Assembly: GCA_964567585.1 (NCBI GenBank)
Contig: CAZMND010000003.1
Coordinates: 1 to 64,000, forward strand
DNA: 64,000 nucleotides
Reading direction: 5' to 3'
DNA from: CALZKI01 sp964567585
Lineage (GTDB): Bacteria > Bacillota > Clostridia > Lachnospirales > Lachnospiraceae
Both the position numbers and the translations under genes were made by a program. The notes beneath the pieces are model-generated. The model made no database searches. It was not told the DNA's origin and saw only the letters and a list, made by a program, of their open reading frames with translations. Position 1 is the first letter of the stretch. Each line of letters begins with the position of its first letter. Positions 24,726-33,722 of the stretch are shown in pieces.

Positions 24726-25580
24726 TTATTCATCACGCATTTTTAGTAATTTGTCCGGCTTTATTCCAAACACCTGGACAATTTCCAATACATCGGATTG
24801 CAGAAAATCCTTGGGTTTCACAATGAGACCTCTGTTTTCATCAATATCCAGACCCACCGCAAAATAGGCATACCAAACAAGATGTGCGCACTGGGTATAT
24901 TCCGGTGTCGACTCATTTAGTGGTCTTAAATCTTTTAAAAGACTGTATTTTAGTCCCGTCAGATTTTGGGATGCATAAGCCGCTGCGCTCCTGGCAGGAT
25001 TCTCATACCCTTCGTCCGTCAATTCGGCAATTACTTCTTCTTTTACCCTCAGCACGACAAAGGATGACAGTTTCGACCACTTTGACAATTCGCAAACACA
25101 GCTTCCGGCCTTATAGCTTCTGGCTTCTAAAATTTGATTTTTATCCCCATCTATTACAATTGCCGCGTGACCATGTGGATAAAAACAAAGCCTTTGCGAC
25201 ATAGATACGAGAATATCCCCCGTTTTTAAATCTACAATCTTTTTTTCTCCCACACCTTTAAACAGTTGTTCCTGATATACCTTTAACATGTTGTAAAATT
25301 CCGTTTGGTTACTACACAAATCACGGACCGCCTCCACACCTTCCGCTCCAAGCCCTGTTTGTAAAAAAAGTTCTCTTGCAGTTTCCTCATCCATCGCCCC
25401 CGTGTAGACCTCTGTCAAATTTATAATTTCTTCCAAATTCCTCTGACTATAACCGGGATACTCCGGCGAACTGTCACTGCTTCCATAATGATCCAGTACC
25501 TTAATAAATACCCCTGCAACAATAAATACAGCCATTACTATGATAAGCCTTCTATAATAGGATTTTCTTCTCTTTTTCAT
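24726..25580 (-). CDS. Membrane-anchored permuted NlpC/P60 (YiiX-like) protein next to spoVA
   Basis: A 284-residue protein with one N-terminal TM anchor (about 10-28) and an extracytoplasmic domain. Segments GDILV (121-125), HGHAAIVID (136-144), ILEARS (150-155) and QCAHLVWYAYF (230-240) resemble permuted papain-like YiiX/DUF830 hydrolases; H138 and C231 are the likely catalytic pair. Such enzymes cut peptidoglycan peptides or amide bonds. As first gene of the spoVAA-AB-AC run it may act in spore cortex or germination, but that is inference from position. The ribosome site is weak (AAGGAATAGAAG). Confidence 0.72.
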   Translation of the reverse strand: MKKRRKSYYRRLIIVMAVFIVAGVFIKVLDHYGSSDSSPEYPGYSQRNLEEIINLTEVYTGAMDEETARELFLQTGLGAEGVEAVRDLCSNQTEFYNMLKVYQEQLFKGVGEKKIVDLKTGDILVSMSQRLCFYPHGHAAIVIDGDKNQILEARSYKAGSCVCELSKWSKLSSFVVLRVKEEVIAELTDEGYENPARSAAAYASQNLTGLKYSLLKDLRPLNESTPEYTQCAHLVWYAYFAVGLDIDENRGLIVKPKDFLQSDVLEIVQVFGIKPDKLLKMRDE

Positions 25581-25661
25581 TTTCTAACTTCTATTCCTTT
25601 ATTGACGAACTATTTACGACTATGGTTTAATTAAACTACAACAAATGAGGAGGTACATTTT

Positions 25662-26261
25662 ATGTTACAAACGATTACTCCCTTCGCGGTTGCAATCCTA
25701 ATTGGGTATTTACTTGGTTGTTTTAATCTGGCATTTATTATTTCCAAGGTAAAAAAAGTGGACTTGCAAAATACCGGTTCCAAAAATCTGGGAGCTTCCA
25801 ACACCTTTATTACTGTCGGCAAAGGACTCGGCGTTTTAGTCGGTGCCTGCGATATCTTCAAATGTACGCTTGTAGTAATACTTGTAAGACTGATTTTCCC
25901 GGATATCAACTATTTGCCGTACATAGCAGGTGTTGCCTGCGTTATGGGGCATATGTTCCCATTCTATTTGAAATTTAAAGGTGGAAAAGGCTTTGCATCC
26001 TTTTTAGGTATGTCCCTTGGCATTCATTGGAAATATTTTATAGTCATTGGTATTTGTATTATATTAATCACCCTGATTACAAAATACATAGTTCTTGCCA
26101 CAATGGCGACCGTTATCAGCTATCCGATATTCTTATTCTTCGATACAAAAAACTGGCTCGTTGTTACAATGGTTGCAGTTCTTTCCTGTATAATTATTAT
26201 GAAGCATTACAAGAATCTTATTCGCATAGCAAAAGGCGAAGAATTCAAATTTAAAATATAA
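25662..26261 (+). CDS. plsY: Acyl-phosphate:glycerol-3-phosphate acyltransferase
   Basis: A 199-residue membrane protein with PlsY motifs: GYLLGCFNLAFIISK, the NTGSKNLGASNTF phosphate-binding loop, and GHMFPFYLKFKGGKGFAS. It transfers the acyl group from acyl-phosphate to glycerol-3-phosphate, the first step of phospholipid synthesis, and works with PlsX. AGGAGG lies 9 bases before the ATG. It is divergent from the spoVA-side operon across 81 bases and ends at a strong terminator. Confidence 0.93.
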   Translation: MLQTITPFAVAILIGYLLGCFNLAFIISKVKKVDLQNTGSKNLGASNTFITVGKGLGVLVGACDIFKCTLVVILVRLIFPDINYLPYIAGVACVMGHMFPFYLKFKGGKGFASFLGMSLGIHWKYFIVIGICIILITLITKYIVLATMATVISYPIFLFFDTKNWLVVTMVAVLSCIIIMKHYKNLIRIAKGEEFKFKI

Positions 26262-26270
26262 AAAGGCAAA

Positions 26271-26308
26271 AAAATAACGCCGTAAGGAACTCTCCTTACG
26301 GCGCTTTT
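26271..26308. terminator. Bidirectional intrinsic terminator between plsY and NCS2 gene
   Basis: A perfect 11-bp GC-rich stem (26278-26288 with 26293-26303) has a 4-base loop. It is flanked by A-rich sequence on the left and TTTT on the right, so it serves both convergent genes. Confidence 0.9.
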
Positions 26309-26326
26309 CATTTTGTAAATATGTAA

Positions 26327-27742
26327 TTAGTGTGTTACAAAGAACATAATTGTGAACATAATTCCAATTATCCATGTACCAATCTTAATATCTTTGATTT
26401 TGCCCATACCAAGTTTAATGATGATGTATGAAATAAGACCAAATGCAATACCATAGCTGATGTTGTAAGTAAATGGCATAATTGCCATAGCAAGGAATGC
26501 CGGAACACCAACTTCTACATCTGTCCAATCAATATCTTTTACACAGTTAACCATTAAGATACCAACATAAATAAGTGCTGTTGCTGTTGCGCAAGATGGA
26601 ATCAACTGTGCAACAGGGCTTAAGAACATTGCAATAAGGAATAATGCAGCTGTTACCATTGAAGAAAGACCTGTTCTACCACCTTCAGCAACACCTGATG
26701 AAGATTCTACGAATGTTGTAACAGTAGATGTACCGCAGATAGCACCTGTTGTTGTAGCAACAGCGTCTGCAAGCATAGCTTTGTTCATATTTGGAACGTT
26801 GCCATCTTTATCTAATAAACCGCCACGTGCACATGCACCATACAATGTTCCCATTGTATCAAACATATCTACAAGGCAGAATGCTAAAGCGGATGTAACA
26901 ATTACAAGAACAAGGTTTGCTGTACCATTTGCAGCAATATATGCTGAGAAGTCAAAACCTTCTGTAAATACTTTAAATACAGCTTCTGAACCAAATGCTT
27001 TGAAAGAATCAATTGGATTGAAAGATAAGCTTGCTGCAAATCCGTCATAGAAGCCCGGTACTGTAAAGCCTAAAGCATAGTAAGCAACTGCACTTCCTAA
27101 AATACCCCAAAGGATTGCTCCTTTTACCTGTCTCTTAGAGAGAATCGCAATTGCTAAAAGACCAAAAATTGTTACTAAAATCGGCATAATTGATGCCCAT
27201 GTAGCTGAACCTAAAAGGTTCATTGATACAAGATTTACACAAGTAGCTGAATCGTTAACAACAATACCTGCGTTCTGCAATCCAAGGAATGCAATAAATA
27301 AACCGATACCTGCCGGAATTGCTTTCTTTACTGCATCAGGAATCGCTTCAAAAATAAGCTTACGAAGTCCTGTTACTGTTAAAATAATGAAGATAACGCC
27401 ATCAAGTAAAACTAACACCAATGCATTTGGATATGTAAGTCCAAGTCCAACACATACTGTATAAACAAAGAATGCATTCAGACCCATACCTGAAGCTTGT
27501 GCCAACGGAAGGTTTGAGAGTAAACCGATAAGCACTGTACCTACTACTGCTGAAATTGCTGTGGCAATATAAATTGCACCATAACTTACTCCAAGAACGT
27601 TTGTACCATCTCCGAACGGATCTGCAAACATTCCTGCATTAACCATTAAAATGTAAGCCATTGCCATAAATGTGGTAACACCGGCCATAATCTCAGTTTT
27701 CACTGTTGAGCCATTTTCTTTGACTTTGAAAAATTTCTCCAT
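26327..27742 (-). CDS. NCS2-family purine permease (PbuG/AdeQ-like)
   Basis: A 471-residue transporter with 12-14 TM helices. The AzgA-type NCS2 features are EIMAGVTTFMAMAYILMVNAGMF, QASGMGLNAFFVYTVC and DMFDTMGTLYGACARGG, then GTSTVTTFVESSSGVAEGGRTG. The group carries adenine, guanine or hypoxanthine with protons. Codon bias is stronger than in the neighbours, implying high expression. TAGGAGG lies 7 bases before the ATG. No purine riboswitch is visible in the short leader. Confidence 0.92.
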   Translation of the reverse strand: MEKFFKVKENGSTVKTEIMAGVTTFMAMAYILMVNAGMFADPFGDGTNVLGVSYGAIYIATAISAVVGTVLIGLLSNLPLAQASGMGLNAFFVYTVCVGLGLTYPNALVLVLLDGVIFIILTVTGLRKLIFEAIPDAVKKAIPAGIGLFIAFLGLQNAGIVVNDSATCVNLVSMNLLGSATWASIMPILVTIFGLLAIAILSKRQVKGAILWGILGSAVAYYALGFTVPGFYDGFAASLSFNPIDSFKAFGSEAVFKVFTEGFDFSAYIAANGTANLVLVIVTSALAFCLVDMFDTMGTLYGACARGGLLDKDGNVPNMNKAMLADAVATTTGAICGTSTVTTFVESSSGVAEGGRTGLSSMVTAALFLIAMFLSPVAQLIPSCATATALIYVGILMVNCVKDIDWTDVEVGVPAFLAMAIMPFTYNISYGIAFGLISYIIIKLGMGKIKDIKIGTWIIGIMFTIMFFVTH

Positions 27743-27820
27743 TTTCTTCCTCCTATCTTTTGATAAAGTCGTAAAAAATACTCTTTTATGTTATACTTTT
27801 TTTTCCAAAAAATCAACCTG

Positions 27821-28504
27821 CTATTCTTCCTTTTTATGAATTTTACGATAGATTAATACACCGATTCCACTAACTAATGCAAGTCCTCCTAAAAACAAGA
27901 GCCCATGCATATAATTTTCAAGCCCCAGTGCATCCCCGCCTATCGTGGAAATCAAAATTGCAGGAGTTCTTGCAATTCCCGTAATCAAAAGATACATCGG
28001 AATGCTCATATCCGTAAGACCGACCACATAAGTCAATAAGTCTTTCGGCGTCCCCGGAATAAAAAACACCAGAAAAACAAGTATATTTCTCTTTTTCTTA
28101 TTTTTAAGTATGGAAATGCTTTCAATTTTTTTCTTCGGATAGAACAATTCGGCAAACTTTTTACCAAATTTTCTGACTAGGACAATTGTCAATGCACTAC
28201 CTGTCATAATACCTGTAACTGCAATAATTCCTCCTGCTACCGAGCCAAAGGCATAGCCACAGGCAACCTCCAAAAGGCCTCCCGGAATCAGCGCCAGAAT
28301 CACCTGTATAATAAACATAAACAGCATAATCAGAACACCTAAAACATAATGTTCTTCCACAAAGTCCCTGAACATCTGTGGATTTTCAAAATAGTAATAA
28401 GTTGCCCAGATGCCAAGTCCTGTCAAAATACAGATAACAAGGGATACCCCTAAAAGTATCCAAGCTGCTTTTCCTCTTGGTAGATTTTCTTTTAGAAATT
28501 TCAT
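27821..28504 (-). CDS. TVP38/TMEM64 (DedA-superfamily) membrane protein
   Basis: A 227-residue membrane protein. The VTT-domain core is present: IPGGLLEVACGYAFGSVAGGIIAVTGIMTGSALTIVLVRKFG, then FFIPGTPKDLLTYVVGLT with the conserved Pro and Gly residues. Members of this superfamily act as lipid scramblases or undecaprenyl-phosphate flippases; the precise substrate here is unknown. AGGAG precedes the ATG by 7 bases. It is downstream of the CarD-family gene but separated by a terminator. Confidence 0.87.
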   Translation of the reverse strand: MKFLKENLPRGKAAWILLGVSLVICILTGLGIWATYYYFENPQMFRDFVEEHYVLGVLIMLFMFIIQVILALIPGGLLEVACGYAFGSVAGGIIAVTGIMTGSALTIVLVRKFGKKFAELFYPKKKIESISILKNKKKRNILVFLVFFIPGTPKDLLTYVVGLTDMSIPMYLLITGIARTPAILISTIGGDALGLENYMHGLLFLGGLALVSGIGVLIYRKIHKKEE

Positions 28505-28571
28505 TGATTTCTCCTGTAATGTGTGTCTTTAGTTTCTTTTATATTCCTTACCAAATTCACCCTAATTATAC

Positions 28572-28602
28572 AAAAAGCACTGTGTTTCCACAATGCTTTT
28601 TT
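28572..28602 (-). terminator. Intrinsic terminator of the CarD-family gene
   Basis: On the minus strand a 13-bp stem (28602-28590 with 28584-28572, one G-T pair) has a short loop. The T5 run forms the 3' side of the stem. Confidence 0.85.
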
Positions 28603-28609
28603 CCTCGTT

Positions 28610-29128
28610 TTAACAGTTCACTTCTTTACTTTTTTCCACACTCTGCGTAATGTATTCTATCACTTCGTCCTTGTCCATCCCGAGCGCCAATCCGAGTTCT
28701 TCATATAATCTTTCTTCTGCCATGTGAAGATACTTACCATCTACCACTGTCACTTTTTTCCCTTCTGCAATTCGGGACATTTTTCGTAAATAGAGTGTTT
28801 TTATAATTTTAATCCACTCCCTGCAATCACAGCTACGGTAAGCTGTCTTGTATATATCCTCTCGTCTTTTCTCGTCATCTACCCATAAAAGTTCAATGGA
28901 CGGAATTTCTTCCACCAGTGCTTTTGCATCATCTTTCGATGTTACCGGGCGCATAACTGCCTTATCACTGTCTACGGGCACGTAGACCTTGCTTCCCTGT
29001 GAGCCAAGCGGTGTCATTGTATAGTACAACTTATCTTTACTAACACATGACATCTGCAATGTTCCTATTTCCTCTACTTTACATACGCCTGTTGTTCCAT
29101 ACACAATATACTCACCTACTGAAAACAT
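28610..29128 (-). CDS. CarD-family transcriptional regulator
   Basis: A 172-residue protein. Residues 1-65 form the CarD/CdnL/TRCF RNA-polymerase-interacting domain (MFSVGEYIVYGTTGVCKVEEI and LYYTMTPLGSQGSKVYVPVD). Residues 90-165 form the helical DNA-binding domain (CREWIKIIKTLYLRKMSRI...MAEERLYEELGLALGM). CarD proteins bind the RNA polymerase beta subunit and stabilise open promoter complexes, often at rRNA and stress genes. AAAGGAG precedes the ATG. A terminator-like hairpin ends only 24 bases before the start, leaving no room for a promoter between them. Confidence 0.92.
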   Translation of the reverse strand: MFSVGEYIVYGTTGVCKVEEIGTLQMSCVSKDKLYYTMTPLGSQGSKVYVPVDSDKAVMRPVTSKDDAKALVEEIPSIELLWVDDEKRREDIYKTAYRSCDCREWIKIIKTLYLRKMSRIAEGKKVTVVDGKYLHMAEERLYEELGLALGMDKDEVIEYITQSVEKSKEVNC

Positions 29129-29151
29129 TCCATTACTCCTTTTCTTAACTT

Positions 29152-29187
29152 GGAAAAAAAATCGCCCCGCCCAATGGGCGAAACGAT
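29152..29187 (-). terminator. Terminator-like hairpin just upstream of the CarD-family gene
   Basis: On the minus strand a 12-bp stem (29187-29176 with 29172-29161, three G-T pairs) has a 3-base loop and is followed by T8. It may end zip transcripts (stop 91 bases upstream), or act as an attenuator in the CarD-gene leader. Confidence 0.75.
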
Positions 29188-29277
29188 TAATCAGTTTGCC
29201 TTACAAATTTAATTTTAACAAAAATTTTTTTTCTTCGTAAGCATTTTTTTCGATTATAGGAGCAATTTCCCACCGTT

Positions 29278-30033
29278 TTATGCCATAAAGGTATCCATCA
29301 AAACCATAACCAAAAAGCCGATAAGCAATGCATATGTGGCGAGTCTTTCGTATCCGTGACTATGAGTTTCCGGTATCATCTCATCGCTGATAACATAGAG
29401 CATCGTTCCCCCGGCAAATGCCAGACAAAACGGTAATACTGCCGCCGAAACACCTGCGGCCAGATATCCGATAAAAGTACCCACCACTTCCACAAGTCCT
29501 GTCATAAGCGCAATCACGAAGGTTCTCCCTTTGGAAACACCGCTTAAAATCATCGGAGAAATAATAACCATTCCCTCCGGAATATTCTGCAATGCAATTC
29601 CAAACGCAATTGTCAAAGCATTTCCCATATCGCCTGCACCAACGCCTACTCCTGCTGCCAACCCCTCCGGCAGATTATGTATGGCGATTGCAAGTACAAA
29701 AAGCATAACTTTGTTCAAATGTGCATTGTTTTTGTGTTCTTCTTCCTTTACACCGGTCAAATGATGCAGATGTGGTGTCAGTTTATCAGCAAAATTCAAA
29801 AAAACTGCCCCGCATAAAACGCCCGCTACCGTCATCCAAATGCCACTTTTTCCAGCCTGCTCCATAGATGGAATAATCAGTCCCAAAATAGCCGCAGCCA
29901 GCATGATTCCCGCTGCAAAACCGAGTATACCATCATTCCACTTTTCATCAATTTTCTTAAAGCAAAAACCGATAAGTGCCCCTATAACGGTGGCACCACC
30001 TATTCCCAGGGCAGTTAATGCTACTACTCCCAT
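29278..30033 (-). CDS. ZIP-family metal transporter
   Basis: A 251-residue protein with eight predicted helices. The metal site motifs are HNLPEGLAAGVGVG in TM4 and NIPEGMVI in TM5. A His-rich cytosolic loop (LTPHLHHLTGVKEEEHKNNAH) lies between TM3 and TM4. ZIP proteins import Zn, Fe or Mn. The 149 bases downstream hold only the terminator-like hairpin. AAGGAG precedes the ATG. Confidence 0.92.
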   Translation of the reverse strand: MGVVALTALGIGGATVIGALIGFCFKKIDEKWNDGILGFAAGIMLAAAILGLIIPSMEQAGKSGIWMTVAGVLCGAVFLNFADKLTPHLHHLTGVKEEEHKNNAHLNKVMLFVLAIAIHNLPEGLAAGVGVGAGDMGNALTIAFGIALQNIPEGMVIISPMILSGVSKGRTFVIALMTGLVEVVGTFIGYLAAGVSAAVLPFCLAFAGGTMLYVISDEMIPETHSHGYERLATYALLIGFLVMVLMDTFMA

Positions 30034-30082
30034 TTTGTATTCTCCTTAACTATATTCATTAGTTTATCATATGCCTTTTTTC

Positions 30083-30841
30083 TTAAAAGTTCCGTTCATA
30101 AAGATAGGCATTTTTTTCTTTTCCAACCTGTTTTATCACATTCAGATGCGCCAGCACGTTCACCGCTGCTCCGGCTTTCTTTGATGATAATTTGGTTGCC
30201 TTTTGAAACATCTTCGTTGTAAACGGCTCACATAGCTCATTTGGCACCAGTTCCTTAAAATCCTCCGGGGAATTTAAAAACTTATCTTCCACCAGTTCAA
30301 CCGGGATTCTGTCAAATCTGTGAGAACCTCTTTTTTTATCCGCACTGTACCCATTTAATAACCGGTACTCCTCCACATCCATAAGTATCAGGCGAAAATG
30401 CAGGTTCGGATGCTTTAGAAACATCTTTATTTTATACAACTCATAAAAAGCCTCATAATAGTTCCCCTTTTTGGGCGAACGCCTTTTTTCGGAAAACTCA
30501 CCCGTATTTTCATCAATCCAGATAAGCCACTTCGTATGCGGTATCGGATATACAACCGTAACATCTTTATCCTTTAGAAATTCCTCCAGTTTACCCCGAA
30601 GTCTGTTAAAACCGGCCGTCTGAATTTCCATAATTTCCCCATCGATTAAAATATCTGCCACATATCTTCCACACTTGATTTCATGATATGTTTCATCCGG
30701 TACAAGATACCTCTTTAATACCGCGTGAACTGTTTTTTCACTCAAGGTCCCTATTCCAAGACGCACTCTTTCCGTCTCTAAGACCGCTTTGCAGGATTTA
30801 TGAAATTCTTCCTTATCTTCATTCGTCAGCTTCAGATTCAT
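30083..30841 (-). CDS. Unknown protein with PD-(D/E)XK-nuclease-like pattern and C-terminal winged helix
   Basis: A 252-residue soluble protein that I do not recognise by name. Residues 36-100 read like a PD-(D/E)XK core: E54, then D63 in GRYVADILIDG, and the paired E72-x-Q74 (IMEIQTAG) where Lys is usual, then the VTVVYPI strand. The end (SSKKAGAAVNVLAHLNVIKQVGKEKNAYLYER) looks like a winged helix. It could be a nuclease of a repair pathway or an inactive relative. Its start overlaps the upstream permease gene by 23 bases, so the two are coupled. Confidence 0.6.
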   Translation of the reverse strand: MNLKLTNEDKEEFHKSCKAVLETERVRLGIGTLSEKTVHAVLKRYLVPDETYHEIKCGRYVADILIDGEIMEIQTAGFNRLRGKLEEFLKDKDVTVVYPIPHTKWLIWIDENTGEFSEKRRSPKKGNYYEAFYELYKIKMFLKHPNLHFRLILMDVEEYRLLNGYSADKKRGSHRFDRIPVELVEDKFLNSPEDFKELVPNELCEPFTTKMFQKATKLSSKKAGAAVNVLAHLNVIKQVGKEKNAYLYERNF

Positions 30842-32006
30842 CTTCTTTTGTCTCTTCTACCGTTTCAGTTTCTGCTTGCTCCGTTTCTACAGCCGGTGAC
30901 GGAATTTGCTTTGCTTCCTTCTCAATTGACATATCGCGAAGTAATGTATAGATAACCGCCGTCAGAGGAATTGCAAAAATCATACCAAGAATACCGAACA
31001 TTTCTCCACCTAAAATTGCCGCAATCAATGTAAAAATTGCAGGCAAACCAACCGAATCACCTACCACTCTTGGATAGATGAACTGTCCTTCCACGAACTG
31101 AACCACCAAAAATACGGCAATTTCCACCAATGCCATAATCGGATTTGTGAGTACAATTAATAATGCACCAAATCCACAGGCAAGGAAAGAACCAATAAAT
31201 GGGATAAATGAAAATACTCCTGCCAAAACCGAAATCAATGCCGCATACGGAACCCTGAAAATTGCGAGCGCAATAAACATCATAATTCCCAAAATAACCG
31301 CCTCAAGACACTGTCCTGTAAGAAAAGAAGAATATGTTTCATTGATTGTGTGACCGAATTTAATGACTTTTTCCTTCATTTCATCTTTAAAAACAAGCCC
31401 CAGCAATTTAGTAAATCTTCTACCCAAAGCACGTTTATCAATCAAAATATACACACAGATTACAATACCGATACCTGCAGAACCAACGCCTGAAAGTGCA
31501 GTTGTGGTTCCTGACATTACCTTACCAAGTACGTTACCTGCACTGTTACCTACAAGCCCCAGCCATTCCTGCCATGTTTTTTCGGATAAAATGGATTCCA
31601 CCCATTCTGCATCAATACCCAGCCCTTCCAGGTTTTTCATAATCGTCGGCAGCTGTTCCCTAAGGGTTTCATACATCTGTTTAATGCTGGAAACAAGATT
31701 TGGTACCATAATGACGATAACAAGTGCAATAATTAATAGCACACTTATGAAAGTAAGGACAAGACTGATTGCAATTGTGAGTCCTTCCTTCATCTTATTT
31801 TTCTTATCTATTTTTTTCAATAATTTCTCAAATCCACGCATCGGCACATTCAAAATAAATGCCATAACCGCACCGATTAGCAGCGGGAATGTAATACCGA
31901 TAAAATATGAGAAAAAGTGCGGCAGTTTATCCAAATGAAAAGCGATTGCTAAAAATGCCGCAAATATCAACATATATGTAATCGGTCGTTTGGTTCTGTT
32001 TTCCAT
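30819..32006 (-). CDS. AI-2E/PerM-type membrane transporter
   Basis: A 395-residue protein of the AI-2E (UPF0118) family with about eight helices. Typical parts are FFSYFIGITFPLLIGAVMAFILNVPM, YSSFLTGQCLEAVILGIMMF, AGVFSFIPFIGSFLACGFGALL, and QFVEGQFIYPRVVGDSVGLPAIFTLIA. Members range from AI-2 exporters to Na/H antiporters. The tail of about 35 residues is very acidic (TEQAETETVEETKEDESEADE region). The ribosome site is AAGGAG. It is followed, with overlap, by the nuclease-like gene. Confidence 0.9.
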   Translation of the reverse strand: MENRTKRPITYMLIFAAFLAIAFHLDKLPHFFSYFIGITFPLLIGAVMAFILNVPMRGFEKLLKKIDKKNKMKEGLTIAISLVLTFISVLLIIALVIVIMVPNLVSSIKQMYETLREQLPTIMKNLEGLGIDAEWVESILSEKTWQEWLGLVGNSAGNVLGKVMSGTTTALSGVGSAGIGIVICVYILIDKRALGRRFTKLLGLVFKDEMKEKVIKFGHTINETYSSFLTGQCLEAVILGIMMFIALAIFRVPYAALISVLAGVFSFIPFIGSFLACGFGALLIVLTNPIMALVEIAVFLVVQFVEGQFIYPRVVGDSVGLPAIFTLIAAILGGEMFGILGMIFAIPLTAVIYTLLRDMSIEKEAKQIPSPAVETEQAETETVEETKEDESEADE

Positions 32007-32033
32007 AATATCTATCTCCTTAAACTAATCGTT

Positions 32034-33389
32034 CTATAAATGCCGGCTTCTAAGTCCCTTCGGATAATGGTTCTTTAAAATTCCACCGGACAATTTGCCA
32101 AACCCCATTCCGTATAAATCCACACAAACTAAATTCCAGCCCTTATTGCCTGTTACATTTAATGTCTGCCCGTTCAAATACTGTCTGATTTCCGTACTGT
32201 CTGCCTTTAGCGAAATTACATTCTTAAAATCATCCGCTTCCAGTATATGTGACAATGCGTGTGCCGGCTCGATCCGGCCTTTTTTGATGGTTGCCACATG
32301 CAAGCCCGGTCGTAAAACCTTCAGTTTATCAAGATTTGGCGTATCCTTTGGCAGCAAATAAAGCTGTTCTCCAAAGGTGATGTATGTTCCACCCATAAAA
32401 TCGGCTCTTTCGCATCGATCCAGTCCGGTTTCCATACAAAAGTCAAAAAATTCAGGATATTGCTTTACGCTCTGTCCCTTTTGTACCTTGTAATAATCTG
32501 CCTCATCCACACAAAATATACCTGCTTTTTTCAGCACCGCGAAAAAATGTCCTTCGCCTTTTATCTTATGAGGCCAGAGTCTTACACCCAGTTCACTTTG
32601 TTCCATGCCCTCATATACCGAAACATTTTGTACCGAAAATTCAGGATGTCTTTCCAAAAACCTGTGTATACTGCCTTCATTTTCCTCTTTGGAAAATGTA
32701 CAGGTTGAAAAAACAATGGTGCCGCCATCCTTTAACATTGTAGCCGCCCGGTCCAAAATTTCATCCTGTCTGTTGGCACACAATTTTACATTGTCAGGAC
32801 TCCATTCCGTCTTCGCCTCATCATTTTTGCGGAACATTCCTTCTCCCGAGCATGGCGCATCCACCAATATCTTGTCAAAAAAAGATTCAAACCTCTCTGC
32901 CAGTCTTTGCGGCGTTTCATTCAGTACAATGGCATTGGCAATGCCCATTCTCTCTATGTTTTCAGATAAAATTTTTGCCCTTTGCGGGTGAATTTCATTG
33001 GATACAAGCAATCCCCTGCCACTCATCTTTGAGCCAATCTGAGTACTTTTTCCTCCGGGGGAAGCGCAAAGGTCCAGAATTTTCTCTCCCGGCTTTGGTT
33101 CTAAAAAATGAACAGGAGCCATAGCGCTTGGTTCCTGTATGTAGTATACACCTGCTTCATGGTATGGATGTTTTCCGGGTTTATCCTCCTGTTCGTAGTA
33201 ATATCCGTTTTCCTCCCACGGAACGTAGTTCAAACAAAAAGAATTGTCTTTCAAAAACCTCTCCTCATCTCCCCGTAAAGGATTGAAGCGCAATGCTTTA
33301 TATTCTTCTTTTTCGTAACTATCTAAAAATGCCCGGTACTCATTACCAAGCATTTTTTCCATTCTCTCTAAAAATTCAATTGGAAGCAT
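32034..33389 (-). CDS. RsmB/NOP-family rRNA (cytosine-5) methyltransferase
   Basis: A 451-residue protein with the NOL1/NOP2/sun layout: N-terminal RNA-binding part, SAM motif ILDLCASPGGKSTQIG, motif IV ILVDAPCSGEGMFRK and motif VI STCTFSKEENE, which supply the two catalytic cysteines. The C-terminal YxxP/PUA-like extension (FMGGTYITFGEQLYLLP and LRPGLHVATIKKGRIEPAHAL) resembles RsmF/YebU. It probably makes m5C in 16S rRNA. It belongs to the minus-strand run with trxA upstream (23 bases) and the AI-2E permease downstream. Confidence 0.92.
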   Translation of the reverse strand: MLPIEFLERMEKMLGNEYRAFLDSYEKEEYKALRFNPLRGDEERFLKDNSFCLNYVPWEENGYYYEQEDKPGKHPYHEAGVYYIQEPSAMAPVHFLEPKPGEKILDLCASPGGKSTQIGSKMSGRGLLVSNEIHPQRAKILSENIERMGIANAIVLNETPQRLAERFESFFDKILVDAPCSGEGMFRKNDEAKTEWSPDNVKLCANRQDEILDRAATMLKDGGTIVFSTCTFSKEENEGSIHRFLERHPEFSVQNVSVYEGMEQSELGVRLWPHKIKGEGHFFAVLKKAGIFCVDEADYYKVQKGQSVKQYPEFFDFCMETGLDRCERADFMGGTYITFGEQLYLLPKDTPNLDKLKVLRPGLHVATIKKGRIEPAHALSHILEADDFKNVISLKADSTEIRQYLNGQTLNVTGNKGWNLVCVDLYGMGFGKLSGGILKNHYPKGLRSRHL

Positions 33390-33412
33390 TTTATATTCTC
33401 ACTTACCTAATC

Positions 33413-33721
33413 TTAATCAAATAAACTTAATATTTTTTCCTTTGTCTGTACACCCACAAGTTTACCGACAACTTCCCCATTCTTAAATGCGATAAGTGTT
33501 GGAATTGTCATTACTTTAAAGTTCATAGCCAACTGAGGTTCATCATCCACATTGACTTTACATACTTTAATTTCATCCTGGGACTGTGCCAGTTCTTCAA
33601 CTATCGGCATCAACATTTTACATGGTCCGCACCAAGCCGCCCAAAAATCAACCAAAACAGGTTGTTCAGACTTTAAAACCTCTGTTTCAAACGTACTTGT
33701 TATTACATTAATTTCCTGCAT
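33413..33721 (-). CDS. trxA: Thioredoxin
   Basis: A 102-residue standard thioredoxin. The active site is WCGPC with C31 and C34, and the cis-proline loop is MTIPTLIAF. It reduces disulfides in cytosolic proteins with electrons from thioredoxin reductase, which is not in this window. GAGGAG lies 5 bases before the ATG, right at the end of tcdA (stop one base upstream), showing tight coupling. Confidence 0.95.
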   Translation of the reverse strand: MQEINVITSTFETEVLKSEQPVLVDFWAAWCGPCKMLMPIVEELAQSQDEIKVCKVNVDDEPQLAMNFKVMTIPTLIAFKNGEVVGKLVGVQTKEKILSLFD

Positions 33722-33722
33722 T

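Noticed and set aside
27743..27820. Possible purine riboswitch before the NCS2 gene
   Set aside because: The leader is under 80 bases and shows no three-helix junction or conserved loop sequences; only a weak promoter-like TATAAC is seen.
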